34,777 bases of DNA from Acidobacteriota bacterium (GTDB lineage: Bacteria; Acidobacteriota; Thermoanaerobaculia; Thermoanaerobaculales; Sulfomarinibacteraceae). Positions 17,679-26,289 of the stretch are shown piece after piece; the first letter of the stretch is position 1; each line of letters opens with the position of its first letter. Both the position numbers and the translations under genes were made by a program. Where the stretch lies: positions 1-34,777 of the forward strand of contig JAHECW010000041.1 of assembly GCA_024641545.1 (NCBI GenBank), read 5' to 3'. The notes below the pieces were generated by a model, which was given only the letters and a program-made list of their open reading frames with translations, did no database searches and was not told where the DNA came from.

Positions 17679-19868
17679 TCAGGACGGATCGCCCTCGATC
17701 TCGGCGAGCAGGGCCGCGATGGCTGCGTTGTCGGGGCGGAGATCGGCGGCCCTTCGGCACGCCGCCAGCGCCTGCGAAGTCCGACCCAGACCCAGGTTGG
17801 CCTTCGCCAGGAGGTAATAGGTGTAGTAGAGGTAGTCGCTCTCGGGATACTCCTCGGCGCTGAGTCGGAGAAAGGCCGCCGCCGGCTCGGGACGGTCCCC
17901 GGCCAGGAGCTTGCTGCCCGCGGCGAGGAGATCGAACTCCGTGAAGTCGTAGATGTCCGCCTGATCGGCCTTGAGTTCGCGGTATCGCATCAGGGCGGCC
18001 TCGGTTCCGTGGTCGCGGAGGGTGAAGTAGAGCTCGGCGTGGATGTCCTTCTTCGGCGCACCGCCCTTCGGCGACTCGAGGGCATCGGCGATGTAGTCGA
18101 TCCACTGGTCGGTGCTGACGTACGACCCGGCGTAATCCTTCCACGGGTCCAGGATGCCGGCCTCCTTGAGTTCCTCGGTGGTCCGCCCGTCCTCGAGCCC
18201 GGATCGAACCGCCTCCACGGTACCGACGAGCATGTCGTGATAGGGATCGAGATCCTGCCAGCTGCCGTTGGCGTTGTGACCCGAAACGATGACCACGTCC
18301 TCCGGCAGCTCATCCATGGCCCGGGTGATCAGCGGAGCGAAAGCGAGCGCATCGCCGTCGGAATCGATCGACGGCAGATTGAAACCGTTGGTCAGCGAGC
18401 TCAGGTGGACGACCTTGGCTCCGGTGAAGTGGACCATGATCTCGTTGTCGTCGTGGCCCCCGGCCATGGCCACGAGCTCGATTTCCTCGCCGTTGAAGAA
18501 GAGCTTCATCCGATCGGCGAAGCTGAGATCCGGCATGGTGGCGTCGGGAAACTCGTCAAAGAGGTACGAGCCGCTGCGCAGTTTTCCCCGCACCAGGTCG
18601 TGGGCGATGATCAACGGTTCCTCACCGAAGATGGCGGCGCCCCCAACGTGCTCGACGTGGCGGTGGCTGAAAACGATGATCTTCGGCACGCCTTGGCGAA
18701 ACCCGTCGACCAACCGCTTCAAAGCCTCCGCCTCACCCGCGGCCTGGGTGTCGACGAGGAGTACGCCGTCCGAACCGGCGAAGGCGAGCGAGTTGGTGGT
18801 GTAGGCTCCCTGGTCGGTGGTCAACCGGTAGAGCCCTTCGGAGAGCCGCGTCACCTCGATGGTGGGCTTCCACCCGACCGCATCCCTACCGACCATTGAG
18901 AGGACCCCCTCCCCGGACATCCAGAAGAGATCTGCGTTGTCGTCGTAAACCGGCTCACCGTAGTCATCATATCGCCAGACCGCGGGGGGATTGGCGCCCT
19001 GACCCGAGCGCTCGCTGACGAAGAAGAGCCGCTTGCCATCCGGCGAGAGAGCGGCGAACTTCGGCGACTGGCCCTCGAGCCCCGGAATCGGTCGACCCTC
19101 GGCCCAACCTCCAACCCCGTCGGGCAGGCTGAGCCGGAGTTCGAGCCCGGCTTCGACCGCGGTCGCGGAGATCAGGAACCGCCGATCCGGATCGATGAAC
19201 GGCGCCACTTCGCCGGCCTCGGTGTTGATTCCTCCGGCCAGGAGCTCGACCACCGGGTAGGTGCCGTCCACCTGCCGCACCAGGTAGATATCATGGCCGC
19301 CGACGCCCTCGTCCGTCTCGATCGACGCAAAGATGTTGCCGTCGCGGTCGAGGCTGAACCCGCCGTTGACGTTGGTCGAATTGACCGGCGAGTCGAGCAG
19401 GAACGGTTCTGCCCAGCTCTCGCCCTGCCGCCGGGCGACCCAGATCCGCGACGCCTCGAATCCCTCCGGATCACCCGGCGCCGGTCGCTTGGAGCTGAAG
19501 AGGAGGGCCTGCCCACCGGGAGCGAACGCCGCCGCGCCATCCATTGTGCGGCCCGAAAACGGCAGCGGTTGCGGTGCGACCCAACACCCCGAGTCGTCCA
19601 TCCGGCTGAAAAAGAGGGTGCCGATCCTCACCTCGCCGACATGACCGAGAATCCGTAGAACCACCTCGCGCCCATCCTCGGAAAAGACCGGCGGCCAGTC
19701 GTCGTGGTGCTGGGTCGATGCGACTCCCGGCGCAAAGAGCGAAACCTCGTCGGTGGCCTCGGCGCCGAAATACGGCCCGCGAGCGACACACCGTTGTTCG
19801 GCAATCCCAGGGTTCGCCCCCATCAACACCAGACCCAGAACCAGGCCTCGCCCGAAGACAACTCGCAT
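17679..19868 (-). CDS. Exported beta-propeller/MBL-fold/TPR protein
   Basis: The 729-residue protein starts at ATG 19868 behind GGAGAAGG. Residues 1-23 are a signal peptide. Residues 30-325 contain WD40-like (PD40) blades (FAPGGQALLFSS, LSPDGKRLFFVS). Residues 335-540 are a metallo-beta-lactamase fold, and residues 600-729 form TPR-like helices. The usual MBL motif HxHxDH is HRHVEH at 402-407, so the second metal ligand Asp is Glu406. Other likely ligands are H472 (GGHDDNE) and H531 (VSGHNANG); the bridging Asp is not obvious. It is probably the first gene of the operon; the next gene starts about 105 bp after its stop. An active hydrolase is possible but not assured. Confidence 0.85.
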   Translation of the reverse strand: MRVVFGRGLVLGLVLMGANPGIAEQRCVARGPYFGAEATDEVSLFAPGVASTQHHDDWPPVFSEDGREVVLRILGHVGEVRIGTLFFSRMDDSGCWVAPQPLPFSGRTMDGAAAFAPGGQALLFSSKRPAPGDPEGFEASRIWVARRQGESWAEPFLLDSPVNSTNVNGGFSLDRDGNIFASIETDEGVGGHDIYLVRQVDGTYPVVELLAGGINTEAGEVAPFIDPDRRFLISATAVEAGLELRLSLPDGVGGWAEGRPIPGLEGQSPKFAALSPDGKRLFFVSERSGQGANPPAVWRYDDYGEPVYDDNADLFWMSGEGVLSMVGRDAVGWKPTIEVTRLSEGLYRLTTDQGAYTTNSLAFAGSDGVLLVDTQAAGEAEALKRLVDGFRQGVPKIIVFSHRHVEHVGGAAIFGEEPLIIAHDLVRGKLRSGSYLFDEFPDATMPDLSFADRMKLFFNGEEIELVAMAGGHDDNEIMVHFTGAKVVHLSSLTNGFNLPSIDSDGDALAFAPLITRAMDELPEDVVIVSGHNANGSWQDLDPYHDMLVGTVEAVRSGLEDGRTTEELKEAGILDPWKDYAGSYVSTDQWIDYIADALESPKGGAPKKDIHAELYFTLRDHGTEAALMRYRELKADQADIYDFTEFDLLAAGSKLLAGDRPEPAAAFLRLSAEEYPESDYLYYTYYLLAKANLGLGRTSQALAACRRAADLRPDNAAIAALLAEIEGDPS

Positions 19869-20003
19869 CGACCTTCTCCTTCTCGAGATTTCGGCTCTTG
19901 ACCAACCGAGCAGGAGATACGTCTGGTCGGTGACCCGGTTCCGGAATCCGCCGCTCGACCCGACCGGATCGACGAGCTTTCACGTATTTTGCAATTCCGG
20001 CAG

Positions 20004-20039
20004 GCGAAAAAGAAACGGGCGGGGATCAACCCCGCCCGT
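20004..20039 (-). terminator. Rho-independent terminator for the helicase gene
   Basis: On the minus strand a perfect 10-bp GC-rich stem (ACGGGCGGGG / CCCCGCCCGT, 20039-20030 with 20024-20015) with a 5-base loop is followed by TTCTTTTTCG (20014-20005). It lies 23 bp past the helicase stop at 20063 and upstream of the operon starting at 19868, so the operon must use its own promoter in 19869-20003. Confidence 0.92.
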
Positions 20040-20062
20040 GCGATCATTCGTTGAACCAGCCC

Positions 20063-21331
20063 TTAACGAGCCGATCTCGAGCGCTGGTTGGACGGACGCC
20101 TTCCCGGAGGGGGTGTCCCGCGCTGGGCCTTCACCCTGGTTCGAGAGCGGTCGTTGGCGCGCTGTGCGCGGTGGGCCGCAATACGCTCGCCAACCGGAAT
20201 CTCGAATCGCTCCTGGGCCTGGGCCTTGTAGTCGAATCCGTCCAGCGTCTTCCGCTCCAACCGGTGGCCGACCGCACGCTCGATAGCGTTCACCTTGGAC
20301 TGCTCGGCCGGCGCGGCGAAGGTCAGCGCATCACCGACCTTGCCGGCCCGGGCGGTCCGTCCGACCCGGTGGATGTAGTCCTCGGGCTGAACCGGCACAT
20401 CGAAGTTGATCACGTGGGGAAGCGCCTCGACGTCGATTCCACGAGCCGCGATATCGGTGGCGACGAGGACCCGGATCCTCCCGTTCTTGAAATCCGCCAG
20501 GGCCTTCTCGCGCTGGGGCTGGCTCCTGTTGCCGTGGATCCGCTCGACCTTGATCCCGGCCCGCTCGAGCTTCTGCCAGAGGCGATTGGCGCGGTGCTTG
20601 GTGCGGGTGAAGACGAGCGCGGTCTCGACCTCGCCCCGCTTGATCATCTCCTTCAGGAGATCGGTCTTCAGGTGTTCGGGCACCGGCAGGATGGCCTGGG
20701 TGATGCCCACCGCCGGCTTGGACTGGCGCTCGACATCGATCCTGGCCGGATTGTCGAGAAAATCGCGGCTGAGCTGGACGATGGGTCCGGGGAGCGTGGC
20801 GGAGAAAAGCATGGTTTGCCTCTTCTTGGGCAGCTGAGCCAGGATTCGGCGAACATCGGGCAGGAAACCCATGTCGAGCATCCGGTCGCCCTCGTCGAGG
20901 ACGAGGAACTCGAGGCCGCTGAAGTCGGCCCACGGGTACTGCATGAGATCGAGCAGGCGGCCGGGGGTGGCGACGACGATGTCGACGCCGTCCCGAAGCG
21001 CGCGCTCCTGCTTGCCGGGTTTGACGCCACCGAACACCGTCGCCGACTTGAGCGGCGTGTGGCGGGCGAGGATCTCGATGTGCTCGTGAATCTGCGACGC
21101 CAGTTCACGGGTCGGAGTGAGGATCAGCACGCGGGTCCGCTTGCCGCGGGTGTCGGCCATGCTCTGAAGCATGGGCAGCACGAAGGCCGCGGTCTTGCCG
21201 CTGCCGGTCATGGCGCAGGCGAGGACATCGCGGCCCTCGAGGGCAGGCGGGATCGAGTCACGCTGGATGGGGGTCGCTTCGGTAAATCCGAAGTCCTGAA
21301 TCCCGCGCAGGATGGCGGGGTGGAAGTTCAT
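20063..21331 (-). CDS. DEAD-box RNA helicase, RhlE-like
   Basis: I place the start at ATG 21331 (422 residues); an upstream frame to 21472 has no family similarity. All helicase motifs are in order: Q motif GFTEATPIQ, motif I AMTGSGKT (40-47), PTRELASQ, TPGRL, motif II DEGD (146-149, usual DEAD), SAT (177-179), ATDIAARGID and HRVGRTARAG. A basic Arg/Pro/Gln tail follows the second RecA domain, as in RhlE-like proteins that bind RNA or ribosome precursors. The Ala-to-Gly change in motif II is conservative and probably active. Ribosome-binding signal before the start is weak. It unwinds RNA duplexes with ATP in the cytoplasm. Confidence 0.93.
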   Translation of the reverse strand: MNFHPAILRGIQDFGFTEATPIQRDSIPPALEGRDVLACAMTGSGKTAAFVLPMLQSMADTRGKRTRVLILTPTRELASQIHEHIEILARHTPLKSATVFGGVKPGKQERALRDGVDIVVATPGRLLDLMQYPWADFSGLEFLVLDEGDRMLDMGFLPDVRRILAQLPKKRQTMLFSATLPGPIVQLSRDFLDNPARIDVERQSKPAVGITQAILPVPEHLKTDLLKEMIKRGEVETALVFTRTKHRANRLWQKLERAGIKVERIHGNRSQPQREKALADFKNGRIRVLVATDIAARGIDVEALPHVINFDVPVQPEDYIHRVGRTARAGKVGDALTFAAPAEQSKVNAIERAVGHRLERKTLDGFDYKAQAQERFEIPVGERIAAHRAQRANDRSRTRVKAQRGTPPPGRRPSNQRSRSAR

Positions 21332-21630
21332 ATCAACAAATTTCAAAACAGTTCTGTCTTTCTGCAGACGCACGCCCGCCGAAGCGGTTGGTCCGCGATT
21401 CGCTTTCCGGCTGATTGGGGGAACGAGAGACTTGCCGGGGAGGCTGCCGTCCGGGCCGGGGAGGCCCTGCAATCTGTCTGCTGTCCGCTGTATCGACGGG
21501 AACCGTCACGGAGAGCAGTCGAGACACCTTCTCACACTTGCATCGGTTTGGCAAGGACCGGGTGCCGCGTGCCGGCCGGCGCAATGAAGTCCAGGAGCAG
21601 GTAAACACCGGAACTCGTTCGTGTATGGGG
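21332..21630. other. Upstream region of helicase gene
   Basis: About 299 bp lie between the 4Fe-4S gene stop and the helicase start on the minus strand. I see two direct copies of an 11-mer (gcctccccggc on the minus strand) but no firm promoter, terminator or gene. Confidence 0.5.
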
Positions 21631-22782
21631 CTACCGGATACCCCGGGCAATCCCCTTCTCGACGACCCCACGCAACCGCTGGTAGGCGCCGGGGAAACGA
21701 TCGGCGACCATCCGCATGGGACCGATGGCCTGGAGCCCACAGTCGGCGGCAAGCTGTCCAAATCGGGTGTTGGGGGGCGCGTAACGCGGTCGTTCTACCA
21801 GCCGCAAGGCGACGTCGAGGTGGCAGGCCGAGACGCACAGGCCGCAACCGATACAGCTCGGTTCGTCGAGGTTCACCCGCTCGTCGACGATCGTCAGCGC
21901 TCCGGTCGGACACCGACCCGCGCACGCTCCACAGCCCTCACACGCCGCCCGGTCGACCGCGGCCATGAAGTGACTCTTGGCGATCATCCACGGGTAGCTG
22001 AACCTCGTGATGATCTTCAGGCCGGTGCAGCAGCACGAACAGCAGGAACAAAGGAAGTTCGCCCGCGCCACGTTGTCGGTGAGGTGAACCAGACCCGCTT
22101 CGGCGGCGCGCTCGGCAACTTCGAAAAGCTCCGCCTTCTCGGCCTTTCGCGCGAGCCCCCGATCGACCAGAAACTCAGCCAACGAGCCGAAGGCCATACA
22201 CGTTTCCCTCGGCTTGGAGCACGGCTCACCGCGGAGATCGGCGGCGTGCCGGCAACAGCACGCCGTGAGGCTGAAGGAAGTGTGCGAGTCGATGAGCTCC
22301 GACACCCGGTCGGTGGGCAGCACGCCGACCTGAGTGTCGATGTGCTTCTCGACCGGGATGATCTTGATCAGGCCGTTCGGTTTGGCGGAGAAGTAGTCCC
22401 GGGTGTAATACCGCTCGTAGAGCTCGGCGAAGCGTCTCGCCTCGGGGTCGGTGCGGCGGCTCCACATCACGACCTCGAAGAGGCCCGGAACGATCGGCAG
22501 GAGCATGAATCTGCGCTGCCCGTCGGCCGCATACGAGGCGATCACCCCACGGCCGTCGAGGGCGGCGAGCAGTCGCTCGGCGGCCTCGGCGGAAATGCGT
22601 CCTGCGCGCGCGATCGTCGCTGCGGTGGCGGGCCGAACCGGAAACGAAGCCGCCAGATCGGCCTCCTCCTCGGAGAATACAGTGCTCATCATCTCGGTGA
22701 GCACCTCGTTGACCGGCGATCGGAACGGGATCCTCCCGTATCGCCGGGCGAGCTTCCAATGCGCGGCAGTGACTGCAGACAT
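21631..22782 (-). CDS. Cysteine-rich 4Fe-4S protein with N-terminal helical domain
   Basis: The 383-residue protein starts at ATG 22782. Residues 30-100 look like a winged-helix or helical region. Two ferredoxin-type clusters are clear: C281/C284/C287 with C291, and C310/C313/C316 with C320. Additional cysteines sit at 175-177 (ACCCRH), 188, 195, and in CSCCSCCC at 245-252, which could bind another metal centre. No signal peptide or clear membrane segment. The neighbour on the upstream side is the DUF885-like gene (132 bp away), then a Tat-exported DUF362 protein; DUF362 domains are often found with ferredoxin domains, so electron transfer or metal-site maturation is possible, but no substrate is indicated. 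Confidence 0.82.
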   Translation of the reverse strand: MSAVTAAHWKLARRYGRIPFRSPVNEVLTEMMSTVFSEEEADLAASFPVRPATAATIARAGRISAEAAERLLAALDGRGVIASYAADGQRRFMLLPIVPGLFEVVMWSRRTDPEARRFAELYERYYTRDYFSAKPNGLIKIIPVEKHIDTQVGVLPTDRVSELIDSHTSFSLTACCCRHAADLRGEPCSKPRETCMAFGSLAEFLVDRGLARKAEKAELFEVAERAAEAGLVHLTDNVARANFLCSCCSCCCTGLKIITRFSYPWMIAKSHFMAAVDRAACEGCGACAGRCPTGALTIVDERVNLDEPSCIGCGLCVSACHLDVALRLVERPRYAPPNTRFGQLAADCGLQAIGPMRMVADRFPGAYQRLRGVVEKGIARGIR

Positions 22783-22914
22783 TCAGGCTCCCGGACGCAG
22801 GTGGCGCCCCGCTGCATCCATCATAGCCCGCATCGCGGCGAGGCCGTCACCGGTTCGGCCCCGTCCGAACCGGGGATCTCGCCGGGATCGCCGCAGGACC
22901 GACGACCGGCCGGA

Positions 22915-24294
22915 TCAGCCCGACCCGCTCGCTCGTCGACCGGTCCCGGCAGGGACATCGCTGCCGAGCACCTCGTTGATGGTGACCACGTCGACCAACC
23001 CGCTGCAGCCATAGAGCGCGGGCAGGATGACCGCGGGATCGTGGTTTCGCCGCCACGCGGCGACGGCGTCGGTTCCCGCCCGGTACGACGGCAGGTACAT
23101 CCGCCCGAGGATCGGGTGCTGCGCCCACGGGCCCGAGAGCTTCCCGGCGCGCTCTTCCGAGACGAGAAAGTCGCGGCGCAGGATCTCCGCCACCTCGAGT
23201 TGCGGCAGGCCTTCGTTCCAGGTCAGATACGACGACTGGTTCTTGGCGTCGTCCTGGAGCAGCGACAGGATGGTTCCGATCTGGAGATCACGGTCGGGCA
23301 GGTCGCCGATCTCGGTCACCCCGTAGGCCATGAGCAGGGCGTTGTTGGCGATGCCCTCGGCCAGGGTCGAGTAGCGCGAGTTCATGGTCAGCACGGTTCC
23401 TTCGAACCCCACCTTGCCGAGCCGGTAAAGGTGCTGCACGTACGCGAAGGTCATGACATGGCCCGGAACCACCTCGTGGCTCACCAGGTGCATGAACTCG
23501 GGGATTGAAATCTCGAGCGACGCGTTGATCTCGTAGGACGCGTCGTAGAGCGGCCGCCCGTCGGCGGTTCGGGCCCGCCCGAGGTAGTTCATGGACCCCG
23601 AGAACCAGGCGTCCTTGATGGGCAGGAACTCGACGTTGGCTCGCGGTACGCCGTGCATCTCCTCCGGCAGGGACGGCATCACATGCGCGCGGGTCCCGGC
23701 ATCGAGTTCGGCGATGAAGGCGCGGGCCAGTCCACCGATCGACGCGGCTGGAACCATGCGATCGCGCCGCCAGGCATCCGCCGCATCGAGGATCGATTCC
23801 TCGGGCGAATAGCCGGCGTCGCCGAGCAAACCGCCGAGGGCTTCGAGCATCGCTCGAGAATCCGACGGTGTCGGTGCGGCGCCCGTCGACGCTTCCACCG
23901 AACGCGCATACGGCACCGGTTCACCTCGATCGAGCGCCTCCATGGCGAGATCCCACATGACCTCGAGACAGATCGACAGACCCGCGAGGAACGAGCCCCT
24001 GCCGCCGGCCTGCCCCGACCCGTCCGAAGCCACGAGATCGAGGGCCCCGCGAAGATCCACCGCAGCGAGATAGGCCTCGACGGCGGCGTGATCCACCTTC
24101 CCGGCCGAGAGCCCGCCCGCGGCGCGCACCGCAGCCGCAGTGGCGTCGGTGTAGCTCTTCGGGAGCGCCTCGTCGGAGAACCACGAATCGGCGATGAACC
24201 GCCCCGTGCCCGACGGGTTCATCACATCCCCGCCCCACAAGGTGTCGATGCCGAGAATCGCTTCGGCCAACGCGCGATCGAGAGTCAGGCCCAT
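22915..24294 (-). CDS. DUF885-like zinc metallopeptidase
   Basis: Start is ATG 24294 with a perfect GGAGG just upstream, giving 459 residues; a longer open frame upstream lacks a ribosome site. The motif H273-E274-V-V-P-G-H279 is the HExxPGH zinc-binding pattern seen in DUF885/M32-like gluzincins, and E313 in LAEGIANN is a candidate third ligand. There is no signal peptide, so it is probably cytoplasmic. DUF885 family members are putative carboxypeptidases or dipeptidases, but the N-terminal half here is divergent and I would not name a specificity. It lies 172 bp after the DUF362 gene. Confidence 0.78.
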   Translation of the reverse strand: MGLTLDRALAEAILGIDTLWGGDVMNPSGTGRFIADSWFSDEALPKSYTDATAAAVRAAGGLSAGKVDHAAVEAYLAAVDLRGALDLVASDGSGQAGGRGSFLAGLSICLEVMWDLAMEALDRGEPVPYARSVEASTGAAPTPSDSRAMLEALGGLLGDAGYSPEESILDAADAWRRDRMVPAASIGGLARAFIAELDAGTRAHVMPSLPEEMHGVPRANVEFLPIKDAWFSGSMNYLGRARTADGRPLYDASYEINASLEISIPEFMHLVSHEVVPGHVMTFAYVQHLYRLGKVGFEGTVLTMNSRYSTLAEGIANNALLMAYGVTEIGDLPDRDLQIGTILSLLQDDAKNQSSYLTWNEGLPQLEVAEILRRDFLVSEERAGKLSGPWAQHPILGRMYLPSYRAGTDAVAAWRRNHDPAVILPALYGCSGLVDVVTINEVLGSDVPAGTGRRASGSG

Positions 24295-24466
24295 GTTTCC
24301 TCCGGACCAGCAGTGTAACGCGGTGACGGGTCGTTGTTGACGCGGACCGGCGTGCGGCCGGCCGAAACGCCCGATTCCACACAGCTCGCGGTCGCCGGTT
24401 GCTCGGCCGGCCGGGGCGCCGGCGCCGCGAGGCATCACGCGGTCATCCTTGTCGGCTTTCGGCCCC

Positions 24467-25417
24467 TCAACCCAGCGCGGCCTCGTGGACGACGGTCTTC
24501 GCCGGATCCGCCGTCCCCAGGCCGTGCGCCTCCGCCATGGCGATCATCGGCACGTCGTGCGGTTGCAGCCCGAGATATCGTGTCCCGTAGGCGTCGATGG
24601 CCACCATGTCGACCGAAGCCACCACCGTCTGCGGGGCGGCCAGCTTGCCGGGACCGAAGGGCCCGTTGGTGGTCAGGATCTCACCCGCGTCGAGGATGCA
24701 GAGATCGGGTCGCCGAACCAGATTGAGGTCGGCAACGCACTGCGAAAGATGATTCAGATCGGGGTACCAGTCCTCGGAATCGGGGTTGTTCCCGACGTGA
24801 AAGAACCGGCACGTGGGATCGTGCGGGCAGGCGCCCATGGTGTTCTTGAGCGCGCCGGTGAACTCGCAGCCCTTGTGGTTCTTGGCGATGGCGACATTGA
24901 GGTAGTGGTCGGCTTCGAGCAGGCGACGATCGACATGCGCCTGTCTGAGCGCCACTCCGCCGGCGATCTCCACCACCTTCATGTCGCGCTCGCAGACGTT
25001 GACGCTCTCGATCAGCCCCCGGTGCTCCGCCGCCCGACCGCAGCGCTGCCAGAAATCGTCGTTGGCGGCCTTGATGAGCCGGATTTCCTTGGCGCCGGCA
25101 TCGGCACAGAGGGTGAGGACGGCGAGCAGGACACCCGGATCGACGATGCTCCCGCGGTGCTTGAACGCGATGTTCGCGTTGATCACGACGCTCGATCCCG
25201 TGGCAACGAACCGAGCCATCCCACCCACCGCGTTCACAGCGGCGACGGTGTTTGCGAAGCCGTCGGGGCTCGTCACCGCCGCCAGCCCCACCGCCGCGCT
25301 CTCGTCGGCCGAAGCCGTGCCGGCAAACCCGGCGAACAGACCGTCTCCGATGCCCACCGTCGCACCCACCGCCGCGCTGCCCTTGATGAAGCGCCGTCGT
25401 GTGATTCCGCTCTTCAT
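24467..25417 (-). CDS. Tat-exported DUF362 protein
   Basis: This 316-residue protein starts at ATG 25417, overlapping the upstream DUF6599 gene by four bases (ATGA) with GGGGGAG before it. The N-terminus has a twin-arginine motif TRRRFIK (residues 6-12) and a hydrophobic Ala/Gly run, so it should be exported folded, often meaning a cofactor is loaded in the cytoplasm. The DUF362 core includes NHKGCEFTGALKNTMG and LDAGEILTTNGPFG, with additional cysteines (CEFTG, GACPHDPTC). DUF362 members are often linked to iron-sulfur chemistry. The exact function is unknown. Confidence 0.87.
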   Translation of the reverse strand: MKSGITRRRFIKGSAAVGATVGIGDGLFAGFAGTASADESAAVGLAAVTSPDGFANTVAAVNAVGGMARFVATGSSVVINANIAFKHRGSIVDPGVLLAVLTLCADAGAKEIRLIKAANDDFWQRCGRAAEHRGLIESVNVCERDMKVVEIAGGVALRQAHVDRRLLEADHYLNVAIAKNHKGCEFTGALKNTMGACPHDPTCRFFHVGNNPDSEDWYPDLNHLSQCVADLNLVRRPDLCILDAGEILTTNGPFGPGKLAAPQTVVASVDMVAIDAYGTRYLGLQPHDVPMIAMAEAHGLGTADPAKTVVHEAALG

Positions 25418-25935
25418 GATGCTCCCCCGAGCCCCGCTGCCGCCGCGCGGGCGAGCAGCAGGATCCCAGCCGTGGTTTCAGGTTGGCTGTCAAAACCCGT
25501 GATCGTTACTAAGAAGCGGCCCGACCGGAAGTTGAGGTAGTAGTCCTCGCCCGCCGCCTCGTCGCCGATCTGAAGCGGTTCGCCCGAGCCCCCGGTCTTG
25601 TCCGCGTAGATGCGCTCGGCGCCGTCGATGTCCTTCATCTCGAACACCTCGAGCGAGATCGAGCGGCCGTCGCCGTCGGCGTACTGCGTCGCCAGCGCCT
25701 GGACGAAACCGAATCGGTGGTAGACCTCGGCGCCGCCGTTGATGAGTTCGAAGAGCGCGTCGCCGACATAGATTTCGGGCTCGTACTCCTGCTGCCAACC
25801 GCTGACGACCGCCGCGGCCGCGCCGATTCCCCGCGACGGCGGATCGACCACGGGTTGGTCGGTGCACTGGATGACCACCAGTAGCATCAATCCCGCGGCG
25901 GCGGTTCTGGACCCACTCCGAAGAAAACTCGTCAT
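25414..25935 (-). CDS. DUF6599 family envelope protein
   Basis: I chose ATG 25935, with GGAGG five bases upstream, giving 173 residues; a longer frame to 26052 passes through a palindromic region and is unlikely. A signal peptide at 1-23 ends at C24 (VVIQC); Gln before the Cys makes a lipobox doubtful. The body has the DUF6599 hallmark YVGDALFELINGGAEVYHRFGF and EVFEMKD. No known function. It is translationally coupled to the DUF362 gene, which supports a shared envelope role. Confidence 0.82.
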   Translation of the reverse strand: MTSFLRSGSRTAAAGLMLLVVIQCTDQPVVDPPSRGIGAAAAVVSGWQQEYEPEIYVGDALFELINGGAEVYHRFGFVQALATQYADGDGRSISLEVFEMKDIDGAERIYADKTGGSGEPLQIGDEAAGEDYYLNFRSGRFLVTITGFDSQPETTAGILLLARAAAAGLGGAS

Positions 25936-26289
25936 CTCGGCCTCCGTGCCAATTCTAGCCCGGACCATCCCTCTGCTGTCGGCTGCAGCCGATGATCCAT
26001 CGGCTGCAGCCGGGCTCCGGATCCTCGACCCCCGCCGCCGGCCGAGAACCAAGTGGAAACATCATCAGAGCCGCGCCGGAAACCCGCCGGACCCGCTTTC
26101 GACCGCCGCCCGGACCCCGATCGACGAGGGGACTCACCAAAGAATCCATGCACTTTCGCGCGCGCTGTTGTAGGTTGGAGGTGGTCGATTTCAGGTTGCT
26201 CGCCGTTGTGTTCCCCTCTGCCAGCGTCAATGCGATCCCGATCGAGTCGACCCCGACGAACCGTTTGCAGCATCGGAAAGGGAGTGTTT
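25936..26289. other. Divergent intergenic region with palindromes
   Basis: This 354-bp gap separates the DUF6599/DUF362 operon from the DUF3553 gene. It contains the paired palindromes at 25980-26012 and, near 26150-26230, short text without a convincing promoter. A GGGAG ribosome site at 26280-26284 belongs to the DUF3553 gene. Longer frames on both strands read as noise. Confidence 0.6.
25980..26012. promoter_or_regulatory. Double 12-bp palindrome / perfect 14-bp hairpin
   Basis: CGGCTGCAGCCG, itself palindromic, occurs at 25980-25991 and 26001-26012, start-to-start 21 bp (two helical turns). The copies also pair with each other: a perfect 14-bp stem (25980-25993 with 25999-26012) and a 5-base loop. 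It sits 45 bp before the minus-strand start of the DUF6599 gene. Without a T run it is not a clear terminator; an operator for a dimeric regulator is the best guess. Confidence 0.6.

Noticed and set aside
16842-18899. 685-residue plus-strand frame
   Set aside because: Antisense to the isochorismatase-like and MBL genes; no recognisable motifs.
21415-23508. 697-residue plus-strand frame
   Set aside because: Antisense to the 4Fe-4S and DUF885-like genes, both well supported.
24404-24426. GC-rich palindromes CGGCCGGCCG and GGCGCCGGCGCC
   Set aside because: Chance palindromes are common at this GC content and no T run follows, so not called as a terminator.
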